Assembly: GCA_009930125.1 (NCBI GenBank) | Contig: RZYZ01000028.1 | Location: 1-14,273, forward strand | DNA from: Clostridia bacterium | GTDB lineage: Bacteria > Bacillota > Clostridia > Clostridiales > Clostridiaceae | DNA length: 14,273 nucleotides | Reading direction: 5' to 3' | Shown: positions 1 through 6,529 of the stretch, piece by piece | Numbering within the stretch: the first letter of the stretch is position 1 | Layout: every line of letters starts with the position of its first letter | Notes under the pieces: generated by a model | Databases searched by the model: none | What the model saw: the letters and a program-made list of their open reading frames with translations, nothing else | What the model was told of the DNA's origin: nothing | Position numbers and translations under genes: made by a program

Positions 1-177
1 TTCTCTCAGTTCCATGTCCCAATGATGTTCCGATAGATGAAGTGCTTCTGACAGGCTGATGCCATTCATAAGATAGCTCCCCTTTTCCTGAAAGAAGCGC
101 TCACTGTCAAATTTTCTTCTGCTGCTCAGTATGGAACGGACCTTATCTGAAATCTTCAGAAATATCGAGTGTCGCAT
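1..177 (-). CDS. comGB: ComGB, type II secretion F-family inner-membrane protein (partial, N-terminal 59 codons)
   Basis: Only the beginning of this gene is in the window; it runs off the left edge in frame. The translation starts MRHSIFLKISDKV and continues with a stretch around residues 30-45 (FFQEKGSYLMNGISLSEAL) that resembles the start of the first GspF/PilC cytoplasmic domain, where a 'G-I-S-L-x-E-A-L' pattern is typical. ComGB is the polytopic platform protein of the competence pseudopilus and works with the ATPase ComGA. The ATG at 177 overlaps the last 35 bases of comGA in another frame. It is preceded by an AGGAGGAGG purine run (about 11 bases upstream) inside comGA, so the start is well supported and the two genes are probably translationally coupled. 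The gene order comGA-comGB supports the assignment. The membrane segments that would confirm it lie outside the window. Confidence 0.78.
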   Translation of the reverse strand, partial: MRHSIFLKISDKVRSILSSRRKFDSERFFQEKGSYLMNGISLSEALHLSEHHWDMELRE

Positions 178-991
178 CTACTACTTTTCCTCCTCCTGTA
201 TTACGCAGTCTCTGATTCATCACAAGAGACAATGTCAGGTCCAGATACTCCCTGCTGATGCCGAAATCAGCCATTCTCTGACGCACACTGTCATAGCGCT
301 TCGCATGAATCGTCGAAATCACTTTGTGTCCCGTAAGCGCTGCTCTTATGAGCGCACTGGCTGTTTCCTTGTTTCGTATTTCGCCGATGCAGATATAATC
401 CGGATCCTGCCGCAGAGCCGCAAATATGGCTTTTTCATATCCGAATCCCGAGACCGCATTGATCTGGCTCTGAATGATCCCATCCACTTCTCTTTCCACC
501 GGATCCTCTATAGATATGATTTTCTGATTCAGATCCCTCAGCTTCAACATCAGCGCATACATGGTGGTGCTTTTCCCCATACCCGTCTCACCGGATATGA
601 GGTGAATCCCCATCTGGCTTCTGACATGACAGATCAGAGATTCAGAAATCTCCGGACTAAGGCCAAGCTTTTCCAGCGCAATGAGCTCTCTTGTGAAAAG
701 ACGAAGCACCAGAGATTCCCCCTTCAGAGATCGAAGTGTACTGACTCTGATGGAGAGACCATTCACCTTCAGCATCCCATCCTGGGGCATCCTTTTTTCG
801 GATATATTCATCTGGGCCATGGCTTTGGCCTTCTGAAGGAGAATCTGATAGTGGTGATTCTCCAGATCGCCGTAGTATTCCAGTTCACCCTTCTTTCTCA
901 TGAGCATTCTTGCACATCTTTCCCCGGGGATGAAATGGATATCCGAGGCATCCATTTCCATTCCCTCCGCTATAATCTCTTCCAAATTCAT
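143..991 (-). CDS. comGA: ComGA, GspE/PilB-type assembly ATPase of the competence pseudopilus
   Basis: This is a 282-residue secretion ATPase that would power assembly of the DNA-uptake pseudopilus at the inner face of the membrane. Visible motifs are the N-terminal 'DASDIHF' element (14-20), the Walker A loop GETGMGKST (134-142), the Asp box IEDPVE (161-166), the Walker B region ICIGEI (200-205) and the His box GHKVISTIHA (221-230). The open frame extends upstream to 1102, but the ATG at 991 has a good GGAAAGGGG ribosome site, and the residues before it look like translated leader, so I chose 991. The protein is shorter than B. subtilis ComGA (about 356 residues, from memory) and ends soon after the QRLRN element. 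There is no tetracysteine zinc motif, which PilB/GspE proteins often carry. It is followed by comGB with a 35-base overlap. The motifs alone would also fit another PilB-like ATPase; the minimal size and the comGB neighbour favour ComGA. Confidence 0.88.
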   Translation of the reverse strand: MNLEEIIAEGMEMDASDIHFIPGERCARMLMRKKGELEYYGDLENHHYQILLQKAKAMAQMNISEKRMPQDGMLKVNGLSIRVSTLRSLKGESLVLRLFTRELIALEKLGLSPEISESLICHVRSQMGIHLISGETGMGKSTTMYALMLKLRDLNQKIISIEDPVEREVDGIIQSQINAVSGFGYEKAIFAALRQDPDYICIGEIRNKETASALIRAALTGHKVISTIHAKRYDSVRQRMADFGISREYLDLTLSLVMNQRLRNTGGGKVVDATLDISEDFR

Positions 992-1036
992 ATTCTCTGC
1001 CCCTTTCCTACCAGTATTATGCCCGCAACAGATTTG

Positions 1037-1064
1037 CTTATACATTATTTGGTGAGATGAGCAA
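1037..1064 (-). promoter_or_regulatory. Candidate sigma-A promoter for comGA
   Basis: On the minus strand TTGCTC (1064-1059) and TATAAG (1042-1037) are separated by 16 bases, which would start transcription about 40 bases upstream of the comGA ATG. I see no ComK-type AAAA-N5-TTTT box or streptococcal-type cin box here, so what controls competence expression is not evident. Confidence 0.4.
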
Positions 1065-1078
1065 AAATAAGTTATAAT
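1049..1078 (+). promoter_or_regulatory. Candidate sigma-A promoter for rqcH
   Basis: A perfect TATAAT at 1073-1078 lies about 80 bases upstream of rqcH. The -35 is poor: TTGGTG at 1049-1054 with an 18-base spacer matches three of six positions. It overlaps the candidate comGA promoter on the other strand, so the two divergent promoters may compete. Confidence 0.45.
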
Positions 1079-1100
1079 TAGTATTGATTGCAGATCAATC

Positions 1101-1145
1101 ATGCAAGGAAGGACAACAAGGAGGAAACACGGATGTGATCCGTGA
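1101..1145 (+). promoter_or_regulatory. rqcH leader with overlapping short ORF and ATG-TGA start-stop pair
   Basis: The strongest ribosome site upstream of rqcH is AAGGAGG at 1118-1124. It is spaced 8 bases from an ATG at 1133 that is followed immediately by TGA (1136-1138), in the same frame as rqcH. A separate 14-codon frame (ATG 1101, stop 1143-1145) runs through the same ribosome site as tandem AGG codons. It ends in a GTGA overlap with a possible GTG start of rqcH at 1142. The 14-codon frame has no good ribosome site of its own. Whether either element is translated is inference. Confidence 0.35.
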
Positions 1146-1156
1146 GAAAAAAGAAG

Positions 1157-2830
1157 ATGGCATTAGATGGAATATTTTTCACAAACATCACCAGCGAACT
1201 CAAAGAAGATCTCACAGGGGCCAAGGTCAATAAGATTTCTCAGCCGGAGAGTGATACGATCATTTTAAGTATGAGAGGGGTCAGCGGGAACAGAAAACTC
1301 CTGCTTACTTCAAACAGCTCCTATGCCCGAATTCACTTCACAGATCTTCCAAAAGAAAATCCCATGCAAGCTCCTCTATTTCTCATGGTATTAAGGAAAC
1401 ATCTCGTAGGATCAAAATTAATCGAGATCAACCAGGTAGATGGTGACCGACTCATAAACCTGCATTTTGTGGGCTACGACGAGTTTGGTTACGACCAGGC
1501 ATTTACCCTTTCCATCGAAATGATGGGAAAACATTCGAACATCATTCTAGTCAGGGATCAGGAAGGAACCATAGTGGACTGCATCAAGCATGTCTCCTCA
1601 TTGAAAAACTCCTATCGTTCTCTGCTTCCGGGGAAATCCTATATCGCTCCACCTAAAAGCAACAAGCTGGATCCGCTTCACTTTTCCGATGAAGAATTTC
1701 ATCAGGCCAGGGCGATACACGATTTCACCGAAGACTTCTACAGCACTGTATTTGCAGGGGTGTCCAGAAGGACCTCCCATTTTATCCACAGCATTCATCA
1801 GGATGAAGAACCATTGGCTTTCTCAAGAGAAATTCTGAAGAAACTCGCAGAAAGCGAAACGTTCTATATTCTGACCGGTGAAAAAGGTTTTGAAGACGTG
1901 ACCAGTTACCCCTTCAAGGAAACGTATCTGGAATTCGATTCTCCATCCCTGGCTCTGGAAACTTTTGTTCACGAAAAAGATGCGAAGGATAGAATCAAAT
2001 CAAAGACCTCTGACCTGCAGAAGATCCTGAACAATAATCTGCAGCGAGTGAGAAAGAAGATTGAAGTCCTGGACAAATCCATCGAGGATTCCATGGATAA
2101 GGAGAAGTTCAAATTGAGAGGAGAAATCCTCTCGGCAAATGTGTACGCGCTGAAAGACGGTATGGAGAAAGCGACACTTCAGAACTACTACACCGGTGAA
2201 GACATCGAGATCAGGCTCAATCCTTCGAAAACCATCAGCCAGAATATCGAGATGTATTACAACAAATACAACAAGAAAAAACGCGCAGAGGTCATGGCGA
2301 AGGGGCAGAAAATTCTTGCTCTGGAAGAGGAGGACTATCTCACTTCCATTCTGCTGTCTCTGGAAAACCTGGAGAACGAAAACGAGATTCAGGAGATCCG
2401 GAAGGAGCTCATGGTGGCAGGATATCTCAGATTCCGAAAAACGGGCACGAAAAAGGACAAAGCTTCCAAGCCCCTGCACTTTAAGTCCACAGAGGGAATC
2501 GATCTTTACGTGGGTAAAAACAATACCCAGAACGATTACCTCACCACAAAATTCGCAAACAGACATGACACCTGGCTCCATACCAAAGAGATCCCAGGTT
2601 CCCATGTCATAATCAGAAGTGATCATTTTAATGATGAAACATTATTGGAGGCGGCAAATCTTGCTGCTTATTTCAGCAAAGCCTCCAAATCCACCAAGGT
2701 CCCTGTTGACTATACCCTGGTGAAGCATGTCAAAAAACCAAATGGCGCAAAGCCTGGTATGGTGATTTATTCAACAAATAAAACCTTGTATGTGGATCCG
2801 GAGGCTCCTAGAATTCCTAGACAAGAATAG
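1157..2830 (+). CDS. rqcH: RqcH (NFACT/fibronectin-binding-like) ribosome quality-control factor
   Basis: RqcH homologues bind the obstructed 50S-peptidyl-tRNA complex and direct addition of C-terminal alanine tails that mark stalled chains for degradation. The 557-residue frame has the family layout: NFACT-N opening with MALDGIFF, a helical and coiled-coil middle (about 275-415) including LRGEILSANVYAL, and a C-terminal NFACT-R domain with VGKNN and HDTWLHTKEIPGSHVII (about 470-487). Starting from the ATG at 1157, the invariant Asp-Arg pair falls at D97/R98, the same numbers as the functionally important pair of B. subtilis RqcH as I recall it. This supports that start over the in-frame GTG at 1142, which would add VRKKK. 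No ribosome site is ideally placed for 1157. Older databases call this family 'fibronectin-binding protein' FbpA. A PTS EIIC-like gene follows after 17 bases and is probably co-transcribed. Confidence 0.9.
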   Translation: MALDGIFFTNITSELKEDLTGAKVNKISQPESDTIILSMRGVSGNRKLLLTSNSSYARIHFTDLPKENPMQAPLFLMVLRKHLVGSKLIEINQVDGDRLINLHFVGYDEFGYDQAFTLSIEMMGKHSNIILVRDQEGTIVDCIKHVSSLKNSYRSLLPGKSYIAPPKSNKLDPLHFSDEEFHQARAIHDFTEDFYSTVFAGVSRRTSHFIHSIHQDEEPLAFSREILKKLAESETFYILTGEKGFEDVTSYPFKETYLEFDSPSLALETFVHEKDAKDRIKSKTSDLQKILNNNLQRVRKKIEVLDKSIEDSMDKEKFKLRGEILSANVYALKDGMEKATLQNYYTGEDIEIRLNPSKTISQNIEMYYNKYNKKKRAEVMAKGQKILALEEEDYLTSILLSLENLENENEIQEIRKELMVAGYLRFRKTGTKKDKASKPLHFKSTEGIDLYVGKNNTQNDYLTTKFANRHDTWLHTKEIPGSHVIIRSDHFNDETLLEAANLAAYFSKASKSTKVPVDYTLVKHVKKPNGAKPGMVIYSTNKTLYVDPEAPRIPRQE

Positions 2831-2847
2831 GTAAGAGGAGTAAAGAC

Positions 2848-3894
2848 ATGACGAAGGTAAACACAAAGAAAAATAGAAACCCGGAACGGAAAAAAATAAC
2901 AAATTATGCGGTCAAGGTGCTCAACGGTATGGCTCAGGGACTTTTTGCGTCTCTTCTCATCGGGCTGATCATCAAACAGCTGGGTACGCTGCTTGACATT
3001 GAGGTACTGATTCTTTTCGGCAGCATGGCGCAGTCTCTCATGGGACCTGCCATCGGTGCTGCAGTGGCCTACAGCGTTGGTGCACCACCTTTGGGCATCT
3101 TCGCATCCGTTATAGTCGGAGCCATCGGCGCCGGTACATTCACATCCGTGGATGGAGCCATGGTGGCACGAATCGGTGAACCTGTGGGTGCCCTCATCGC
3201 ATCCCTGGTATCCGCTGAACTGACAAAGTTTCTGAGCGGGAAGACCAAAATCGAGATTGTTCTGCTTCCCCTGGCTGCAATTGTGGCAGGTGGCCTTGTA
3301 GGCTACTACATCGCTCCCTTCATCGCAGCCTTCATGACATTTTTAGGCAGCCTCATCAATAGAGCAACGGAGCTTCAGCCGATTCCCATGGGCATCATTG
3401 TCTCCACCACCATGGGCATGGTTCTGACTCTGCCCATAAGCTCTGCAGCACTGTCCGTATCCCTGGGTCTTTCCGGTATTGCTGCGGGCGCTTCCACTGT
3501 AGGGTGTGCCACACAGATGGTCGGATTCGCAGTGGCTTCCTTCCGGGAAAACGGATTCGGCGGACTTGTTTCCCAGGGCATCGGAACCTCCATGCTTCAG
3601 ATCTCCAATATCATAAAAAATCCGAAGATATGGATTCCACCCACTCTGGCATCTGCCATTCTGGGGCCTATCGCCAGTGCCGTATTCAAAATGGAAGGCT
3701 CCAAGCTCGGGGCCGGGATGGGCACATCCGGTCTTGTAGGACAATTCGACGCCGTCAGCGTCATGGGTTCCTCCACGGAAACGATCCTGCTCATCATCCT
3801 CATGCATGTGATCCTGCCCGCCATTCTGACCCTCATCATTTCTGAAATCATGAGAAAGAAAGGCTACATCAGGTTCGGAGACATGAAGCTCTAG
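2848..3894 (+). CDS. Orphan PTS EIIC-type membrane protein (PTS_EIIC_2-like family)
   Basis: This 348-residue, strongly hydrophobic protein has about nine to ten predicted membrane spans after a basic cytoplasmic N-terminus (about 1-20, many Lys/Arg). Its C-terminal half carries the pattern NPKIWIPPTLASAILGPIAS followed by GAGMGTSGLVGQ. I recognise this from the small EIIC family annotated 'PTS sugar transporter subunit IIC' (PF13303-like). No EIIA or EIIB domain is fused or encoded nearby, so sugar phosphorylation would need partners elsewhere, or the protein may have another transport or sensing role; the substrate cannot be told. Start: ATG at 2848 with AGAGGAG about 8 bases upstream. It lies 17 bases after rqcH and is followed by a strong terminator, which suggests an rqcH operon. 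Confidence 0.8.
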   Translation: MTKVNTKKNRNPERKKITNYAVKVLNGMAQGLFASLLIGLIIKQLGTLLDIEVLILFGSMAQSLMGPAIGAAVAYSVGAPPLGIFASVIVGAIGAGTFTSVDGAMVARIGEPVGALIASLVSAELTKFLSGKTKIEIVLLPLAAIVAGGLVGYYIAPFIAAFMTFLGSLINRATELQPIPMGIIVSTTMGMVLTLPISSAALSVSLGLSGIAAGASTVGCATQMVGFAVASFRENGFGGLVSQGIGTSMLQISNIIKNPKIWIPPTLASAILGPIASAVFKMEGSKLGAGMGTSGLVGQFDAVSVMGSSTETILLIILMHVILPAILTLIISEIMRKKGYIRFGDMKL

Positions 3895-3902
3895 ATAATA
3901 CG

Positions 3903-3942
3903 AAAGGCCTGATGCACTTCTGGTAAAGTGCATCAGGCCTTT
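3903..3942 (+). terminator. Intrinsic terminator after the rqcH-EIIC operon
   Basis: AAAGGCCTGATGCACTT (3903-3919) and its exact reverse complement (3926-3942) form a 17-bp perfect stem with the six-base loop CTGGTA, followed by TTTATTCATTT. The stem begins with AAA, so it may also act weakly for the convergent sdpI-like gene on the minus strand, whose stop is at 3983. Confidence 0.88.
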
Positions 3943-3982
3943 ATTCATTTCAGTATGCATTGTAACTGTGAATACCACGCAG

Positions 3983-4354
3983 TTATCCCTCTCGACGCTG
4001 TCCATCCCTGTCAAAGGTCTTTCTCAGCGCAATTTCCGTAAGAGGAATCACCATCAGCAGCGAAGCCATCTGAAAGTAGAAGAGAATCAGCATGTAGGAT
4101 TCAAATTTCCCTGAATTTTTCAGAATCCAGATCACTAGAATAGAAGCGGCCAAAACAGCGACTCCCGTTCTGATCCATACTGCACCCGCATACCGGTGTG
4201 CAAAATACCAGGTATCGTCATTGATACTCGACATTCGTGTTCTATAGCCGAAAAGGCCATTGATTTCTCGTGGAGTTTTCTTCAGAAAAAGCAATCCGAA
4301 GAGAATCATTGTTGCAGTGAGAAGCAGCGTCATGGATAGAGAAAATAAGACCAT
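3983..4354 (-). CDS. SdpI-family small integral membrane protein
   Basis: This 123-residue protein has three hydrophobic segments (about 4-24, 60-80 and 88-108). Between the first two it carries the SdpI-family signature: N32-G-L-F-G-Y-R-T around 32-39, then a conserved Trp and 'AHRYAG' (about 48-57). B. subtilis SdpI gives immunity to the SdpC killing factor and relays a signal through the SdpR repressor. Stand-alone short relatives without sdpC or sdpR are common, and their function is unknown. No toxin or ArsR-type repressor is adjacent here, so an immunity role is not supported. The ATG at 4354 has an AGGGGGAAG ribosome site and lies 12 bases after the M42 peptidase stop, so it is probably the last gene of a three-gene operon. 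Confidence 0.75.
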   Translation of the reverse strand: MVLFSLSMTLLLTATMILFGLLFLKKTPREINGLFGYRTRMSSINDDTWYFAHRYAGAVWIRTGVAVLAASILVIWILKNSGKFESYMLILFYFQMASLLMVIPLTEIALRKTFDRDGQRREG

Positions 4355-4366
4355 CTGCTCTTCCCC

Positions 4367-5452
4367 CTACAGGAAATTTTTCTTCAGCAGTGTATCCATT
4401 GCCTCCTGGTCCATGGCCCGAAGCGTTTCCACTGCCAGAGAAACAGCTGAATCCACATCCTCCAGAGCCGCATAGGAATAATGGGTATGGACATATCTGG
4501 AAGGAATGCCAAGGACAAGCACCGGCACCGCTTCATGCCCAAGATGTATTTTCCCGGCATTGGTTCCTCCACCTCTTCTTACGGCACTCTGATAACGGAT
4601 CTTCTTTTCCTTTGCAGTCTTCTGAGCCAGATGGATGAATCCCGCATGACTTACATAGCTCTGGTCCATATGCCGGATCTGAACACCTTTCTTCAGTGCG
4701 CCCTGAGCAGAATATTCATCATAATACATGTCGTCTGCTGGAGAACCTTCGAAGACGATCGCCAGATCTGGCTTCACCACCTGAGTGGTGACCTGCGCCC
4801 CTCTTGTCCCCACTTCTTCCTGAGCTGCCAATGCGCCTACCACATCATAAGGCAGATCCATATCCTTCAGCTTCTTCATCGTTTCAATGACTGCAAGACA
4901 TCCGATTCGGTTGTCAAAGGCTTTCCCGGAAATCACATGATTTCTGTCATTATGATGAAAAGTCACATCCGGTACCACTGGATCCCCCGTCTCTATGCCA
5001 AAGAGATTCACCACTTCCTCACGACTGGTGCATCCCACATCAATCCTGAGATTTTCCATATGGATTTTACCGCTTTCCTTTTCTTCCGCCGTCATGAAGT
5101 GCGGGGGCTTCGAGACCACTATCCCCTTAATATATTCCCCTTTTCTGTTCTTGATGATCATGCTGTGTGCAGGTATATTTGTGGTGATCCATCCTCCCAG
5201 CGGAACAATGCTTAGAAGCCCTTTGGCATCTATGGTCTGCACCATGAAGCCCACCTCATCCAGATGTGCATCCAGCATGATCACAGGACGGTTCCCCTTG
5301 TTCCCTTTCAGGCGGATGTAGACATTGTTCATGGCATCCATGGATATCCTGAAGTCTTCGGTGTACTCCTTGATTACCCTCACCACATCCTCTTCAAATC
5401 CTCCCGGACCGAATGCGTTGGATAGTCGCTCCATCATTTTGATATCTGTCAT
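4367..5452 (-). CDS. M42-family metallo-aminopeptidase (glutamyl aminopeptidase / TET-like)
   Basis: M42 enzymes are cytoplasmic, usually dodecameric, di-metal aminopeptidases that trim peptides; some members were annotated as endoglucanases, probably wrongly. All expected residues are visible in the 361-residue protein: H63 in DAHLDEVG, bridging D180 in GKAFDNR, catalytic E212 and metal-binding E213 in AAQEEVG, E235 in the VFEGSPADD segment, and H322 in PSRYVHTH. The glycine-rich GGGTNAG (294-300) is also typical. The length matches the family. The ATG at 5452 has an AAGGGG ribosome site about 8 bases upstream. The gene sits 36 bases after a DUF3784/PH-like membrane gene and 12 bases before a SdpI-family gene. 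Substrate preference (acidic, leucyl or lysyl) cannot be read from the sequence. Confidence 0.9.
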   Translation of the reverse strand: MTDIKMMERLSNAFGPGGFEEDVVRVIKEYTEDFRISMDAMNNVYIRLKGNKGNRPVIMLDAHLDEVGFMVQTIDAKGLLSIVPLGGWITTNIPAHSMIIKNRKGEYIKGIVVSKPPHFMTAEEKESGKIHMENLRIDVGCTSREEVVNLFGIETGDPVVPDVTFHHNDRNHVISGKAFDNRIGCLAVIETMKKLKDMDLPYDVVGALAAQEEVGTRGAQVTTQVVKPDLAIVFEGSPADDMYYDEYSAQGALKKGVQIRHMDQSYVSHAGFIHLAQKTAKEKKIRYQSAVRRGGGTNAGKIHLGHEAVPVLVLGIPSRYVHTHYSYAALEDVDSAVSLAVETLRAMDQEAMDTLLKKNFL

Positions 5453-5488
5453 TTCTTTTCCCCTTTCAATCTATCTAAAAAATCCTTC

Positions 5489-6223
5489 TTACGGCTTCAT
5501 GGCCTGCATTTTTTCAAAAAAATCTTCTGTCTTCTCCCTGTCTCCTAAATTGAAGATCACAGGTTTCCCATTCGTTTCGAAATAGATATAGGGTGGCACG
5601 GAGGCATCCATAAACAGCTTCACCGCTCCAAACTCATTCATTCTGAAATGACCTTTCAGCTTGGAACCGATGGCGGATCCATTGGTTCGAAGGGTGATGT
5701 CCGGCAGATCCGAAAGCAGTGTAAGCTCCTCCATGGCGGACCACTCATAAGCTTCCCCGTACATGCCTTCAATTTCAATTCCCTGGTCATCGATCCGAAC
5801 ACTTGTGGCTCTGGAAGAGGCAAACATCATGAATCCCACAAACAGAAAGGTGCCCCCAAGGATCAGAATAACAATCAGTAACTGTACTTTACTGCTTTTT
5901 TTCATCTGCCCATTATCATCATACACATTGCCATCGTATTTCTGAATTTTCCAGAGCAGAATCATTGTTGAGACCACCATGAATATGATGGGCGGAATCA
6001 TTCCGATCTTCACATCCAAATACTCTAGTACACCTGCCGCAAAGAAAACCAGCGCATTCGCATACCCGTAGTACCCGATGTGTTTTGCTGTGGACTCCAC
6101 ATCCACATTCTCCTGTTTTTCACGGGAATAGGTATTGTAGCCCGAAATGAGAAAATAAAGTTTCGCCTTATGGACCAGAAGACCCAGAATCAGCATGATT
6201 CCACCAAATAAAACATAAAACAC
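5489..6223 (-). CDS. DUF3784-like membrane protein with C-terminal bacterial PH-like domain
   Basis: The protein has four hydrophobic segments. In the numbering of the longer frame that starts at 6256, they lie at about 11-30, 63-82, 85-103 and 123-147. The motif SGYNT just after the first segment is typical of DUF3784 proteins. The soluble C-terminus (about 150-255) begins VRIDDQGIEIEGMYG and looks like the beta-rich bacterial PH domain (bPH_5-like) often tethered to membrane helices. Function is unknown. I chose the GTG at 6223 because AGAAGGAG lies 9 bases upstream and translation would begin right at the first membrane segment, giving 244 residues. The in-frame ATG at 6256 adds 11 residues but has no ribosome site. 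It is probably the first gene of an operon with the M42 peptidase and the SdpI-family protein. Domain names are by recognition, not by search. Confidence 0.65.
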   Translation of the reverse strand: MFYVLFGGIMLILGLLVHKAKLYFLISGYNTYSREKQENVDVESTAKHIGYYGYANALVFFAAGVLEYLDVKIGMIPPIIFMVVSTMILLWKIQKYDGNVYDDNGQMKKSSKVQLLIVILILGGTFLFVGFMMFASSRATSVRIDDQGIEIEGMYGEAYEWSAMEELTLLSDLPDITLRTNGSAIGSKLKGHFRMNEFGAVKLFMDASVPPYIYFETNGKPVIFNLGDREKTEDFFEKMQAMKP

Positions 6224-6270
6224 AGCATTCGTCTCCTTCTTCTCTAATACACGCATTGAATCATATCTAT

Positions 6271-6276
6271 AGTATA
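6271..6276 (-). promoter_or_regulatory. Possible -10 element for the DUF3784/M42/SdpI operon
   Basis: TATACT on the minus strand (forward AGTATA, 6271-6276) would start transcription about 40 bases before the GTG at 6223. That leaves room for the AGAAGGAG ribosome site and agrees with the later start. No convincing -35 is seen. Confidence 0.28.
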
Positions 6277-6317
6277 ATAATACACCTTCAGAAGATATGA
6301 ATCTACATTTCCCTTAT

Positions 6318-6356
6318 AAAAAGCGGACCAGAGAGTCTTTCTTTCTCCAGTCCGCT
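6318..6356 (-). terminator. Intrinsic terminator of the sbcDC operon
   Basis: On the minus strand AGCGGAC (6356-6350) pairs with GTCCGCT (6328-6322). A 2x2 internal loop and four further pairs (GAGA/TCTC) follow, with a nine-base apical loop, and the stem runs directly into TTTTT (6322-6318). It lies 37 bases beyond the stop of the 34-residue gene and about 45 bases before the candidate -10 of the next operon. Confidence 0.8.
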
Positions 6357-6392
6357 GATTCTTTACGTTTACGATGCCCTGTCTATGAGATT

Positions 6393-6497
6393 TTAAGGCA
6401 AAAGAGCCGCAATCACAAAGAATATGATCGATAATACGATGGACACCACTCCAATCTTCCAGTATAGTGCATTCTTCTCTTTTCTGTTCTTCGGCAT
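6393..6497 (-). CDS. Small single-pass membrane protein, 34 residues, last gene of the sbcDC operon
   Basis: This short gene is easily missed. The ATG at 6497 has a textbook AAGGAGG ribosome site five bases upstream, and the frame runs 34 codons to TAA at 6393. The product has a strongly basic start (MPKNRKEKNALYWK, about 1-14) and one hydrophobic helix (about 15-33, GVVSIVLSIIFFVIAALL), so the basic end should stay in the cytoplasm. It begins 32 bases after the ArsC/Spx-like gene stops, and the operon terminator follows. I do not recognise a family. The ribosome site, the charge-then-helix layout and the position between a gene and its terminator all support a real gene. It resembles the short one-helix proteins that annotation pipelines often drop. 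Confidence 0.72.
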   Translation of the reverse strand: MPKNRKEKNALYWKIGVVSIVLSIIFFVIAALLP

Positions 6498-6529
6498 TTC
6501 ATCCTCCTTGCCACTCGTCATGGATTTTT

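Noticed and set aside
131..1060. Plus-strand frame of 309 codons opposite comGA
   Set aside because: comGA on the other strand has every secretion-ATPase motif. This frame has none and no ribosome site.
1133..1156. TGA read as tryptophan (alternative genetic code) to extend rqcH back to the ATG at 1133
   Set aside because: Genes in the window use TGG for tryptophan and end at TGA (sbcD, the GNAT gene), and the family start MALDG fits the standard code.
2000..2626. Minus-strand frame of 208 codons opposite rqcH
   Set aside because: It covers the coiled-coil and NFACT-R coding region of rqcH and has no motif or ribosome site.
3963..3985. Inverted repeat TAACTG/CAGTTA at the end of the SdpI-family gene
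   Set aside because: The stem is only six pairs, with an 11-base loop and no T run on either side, so it does not look like a terminator.
6224..6256. Upstream ATG (6256) as the start of the DUF3784-like gene
   Set aside because: There is no ribosome site before it. The GTG at 6223 has AGAAGGAG at ideal spacing and puts the first membrane segment at the N-terminus. The longer form is not fully excluded.
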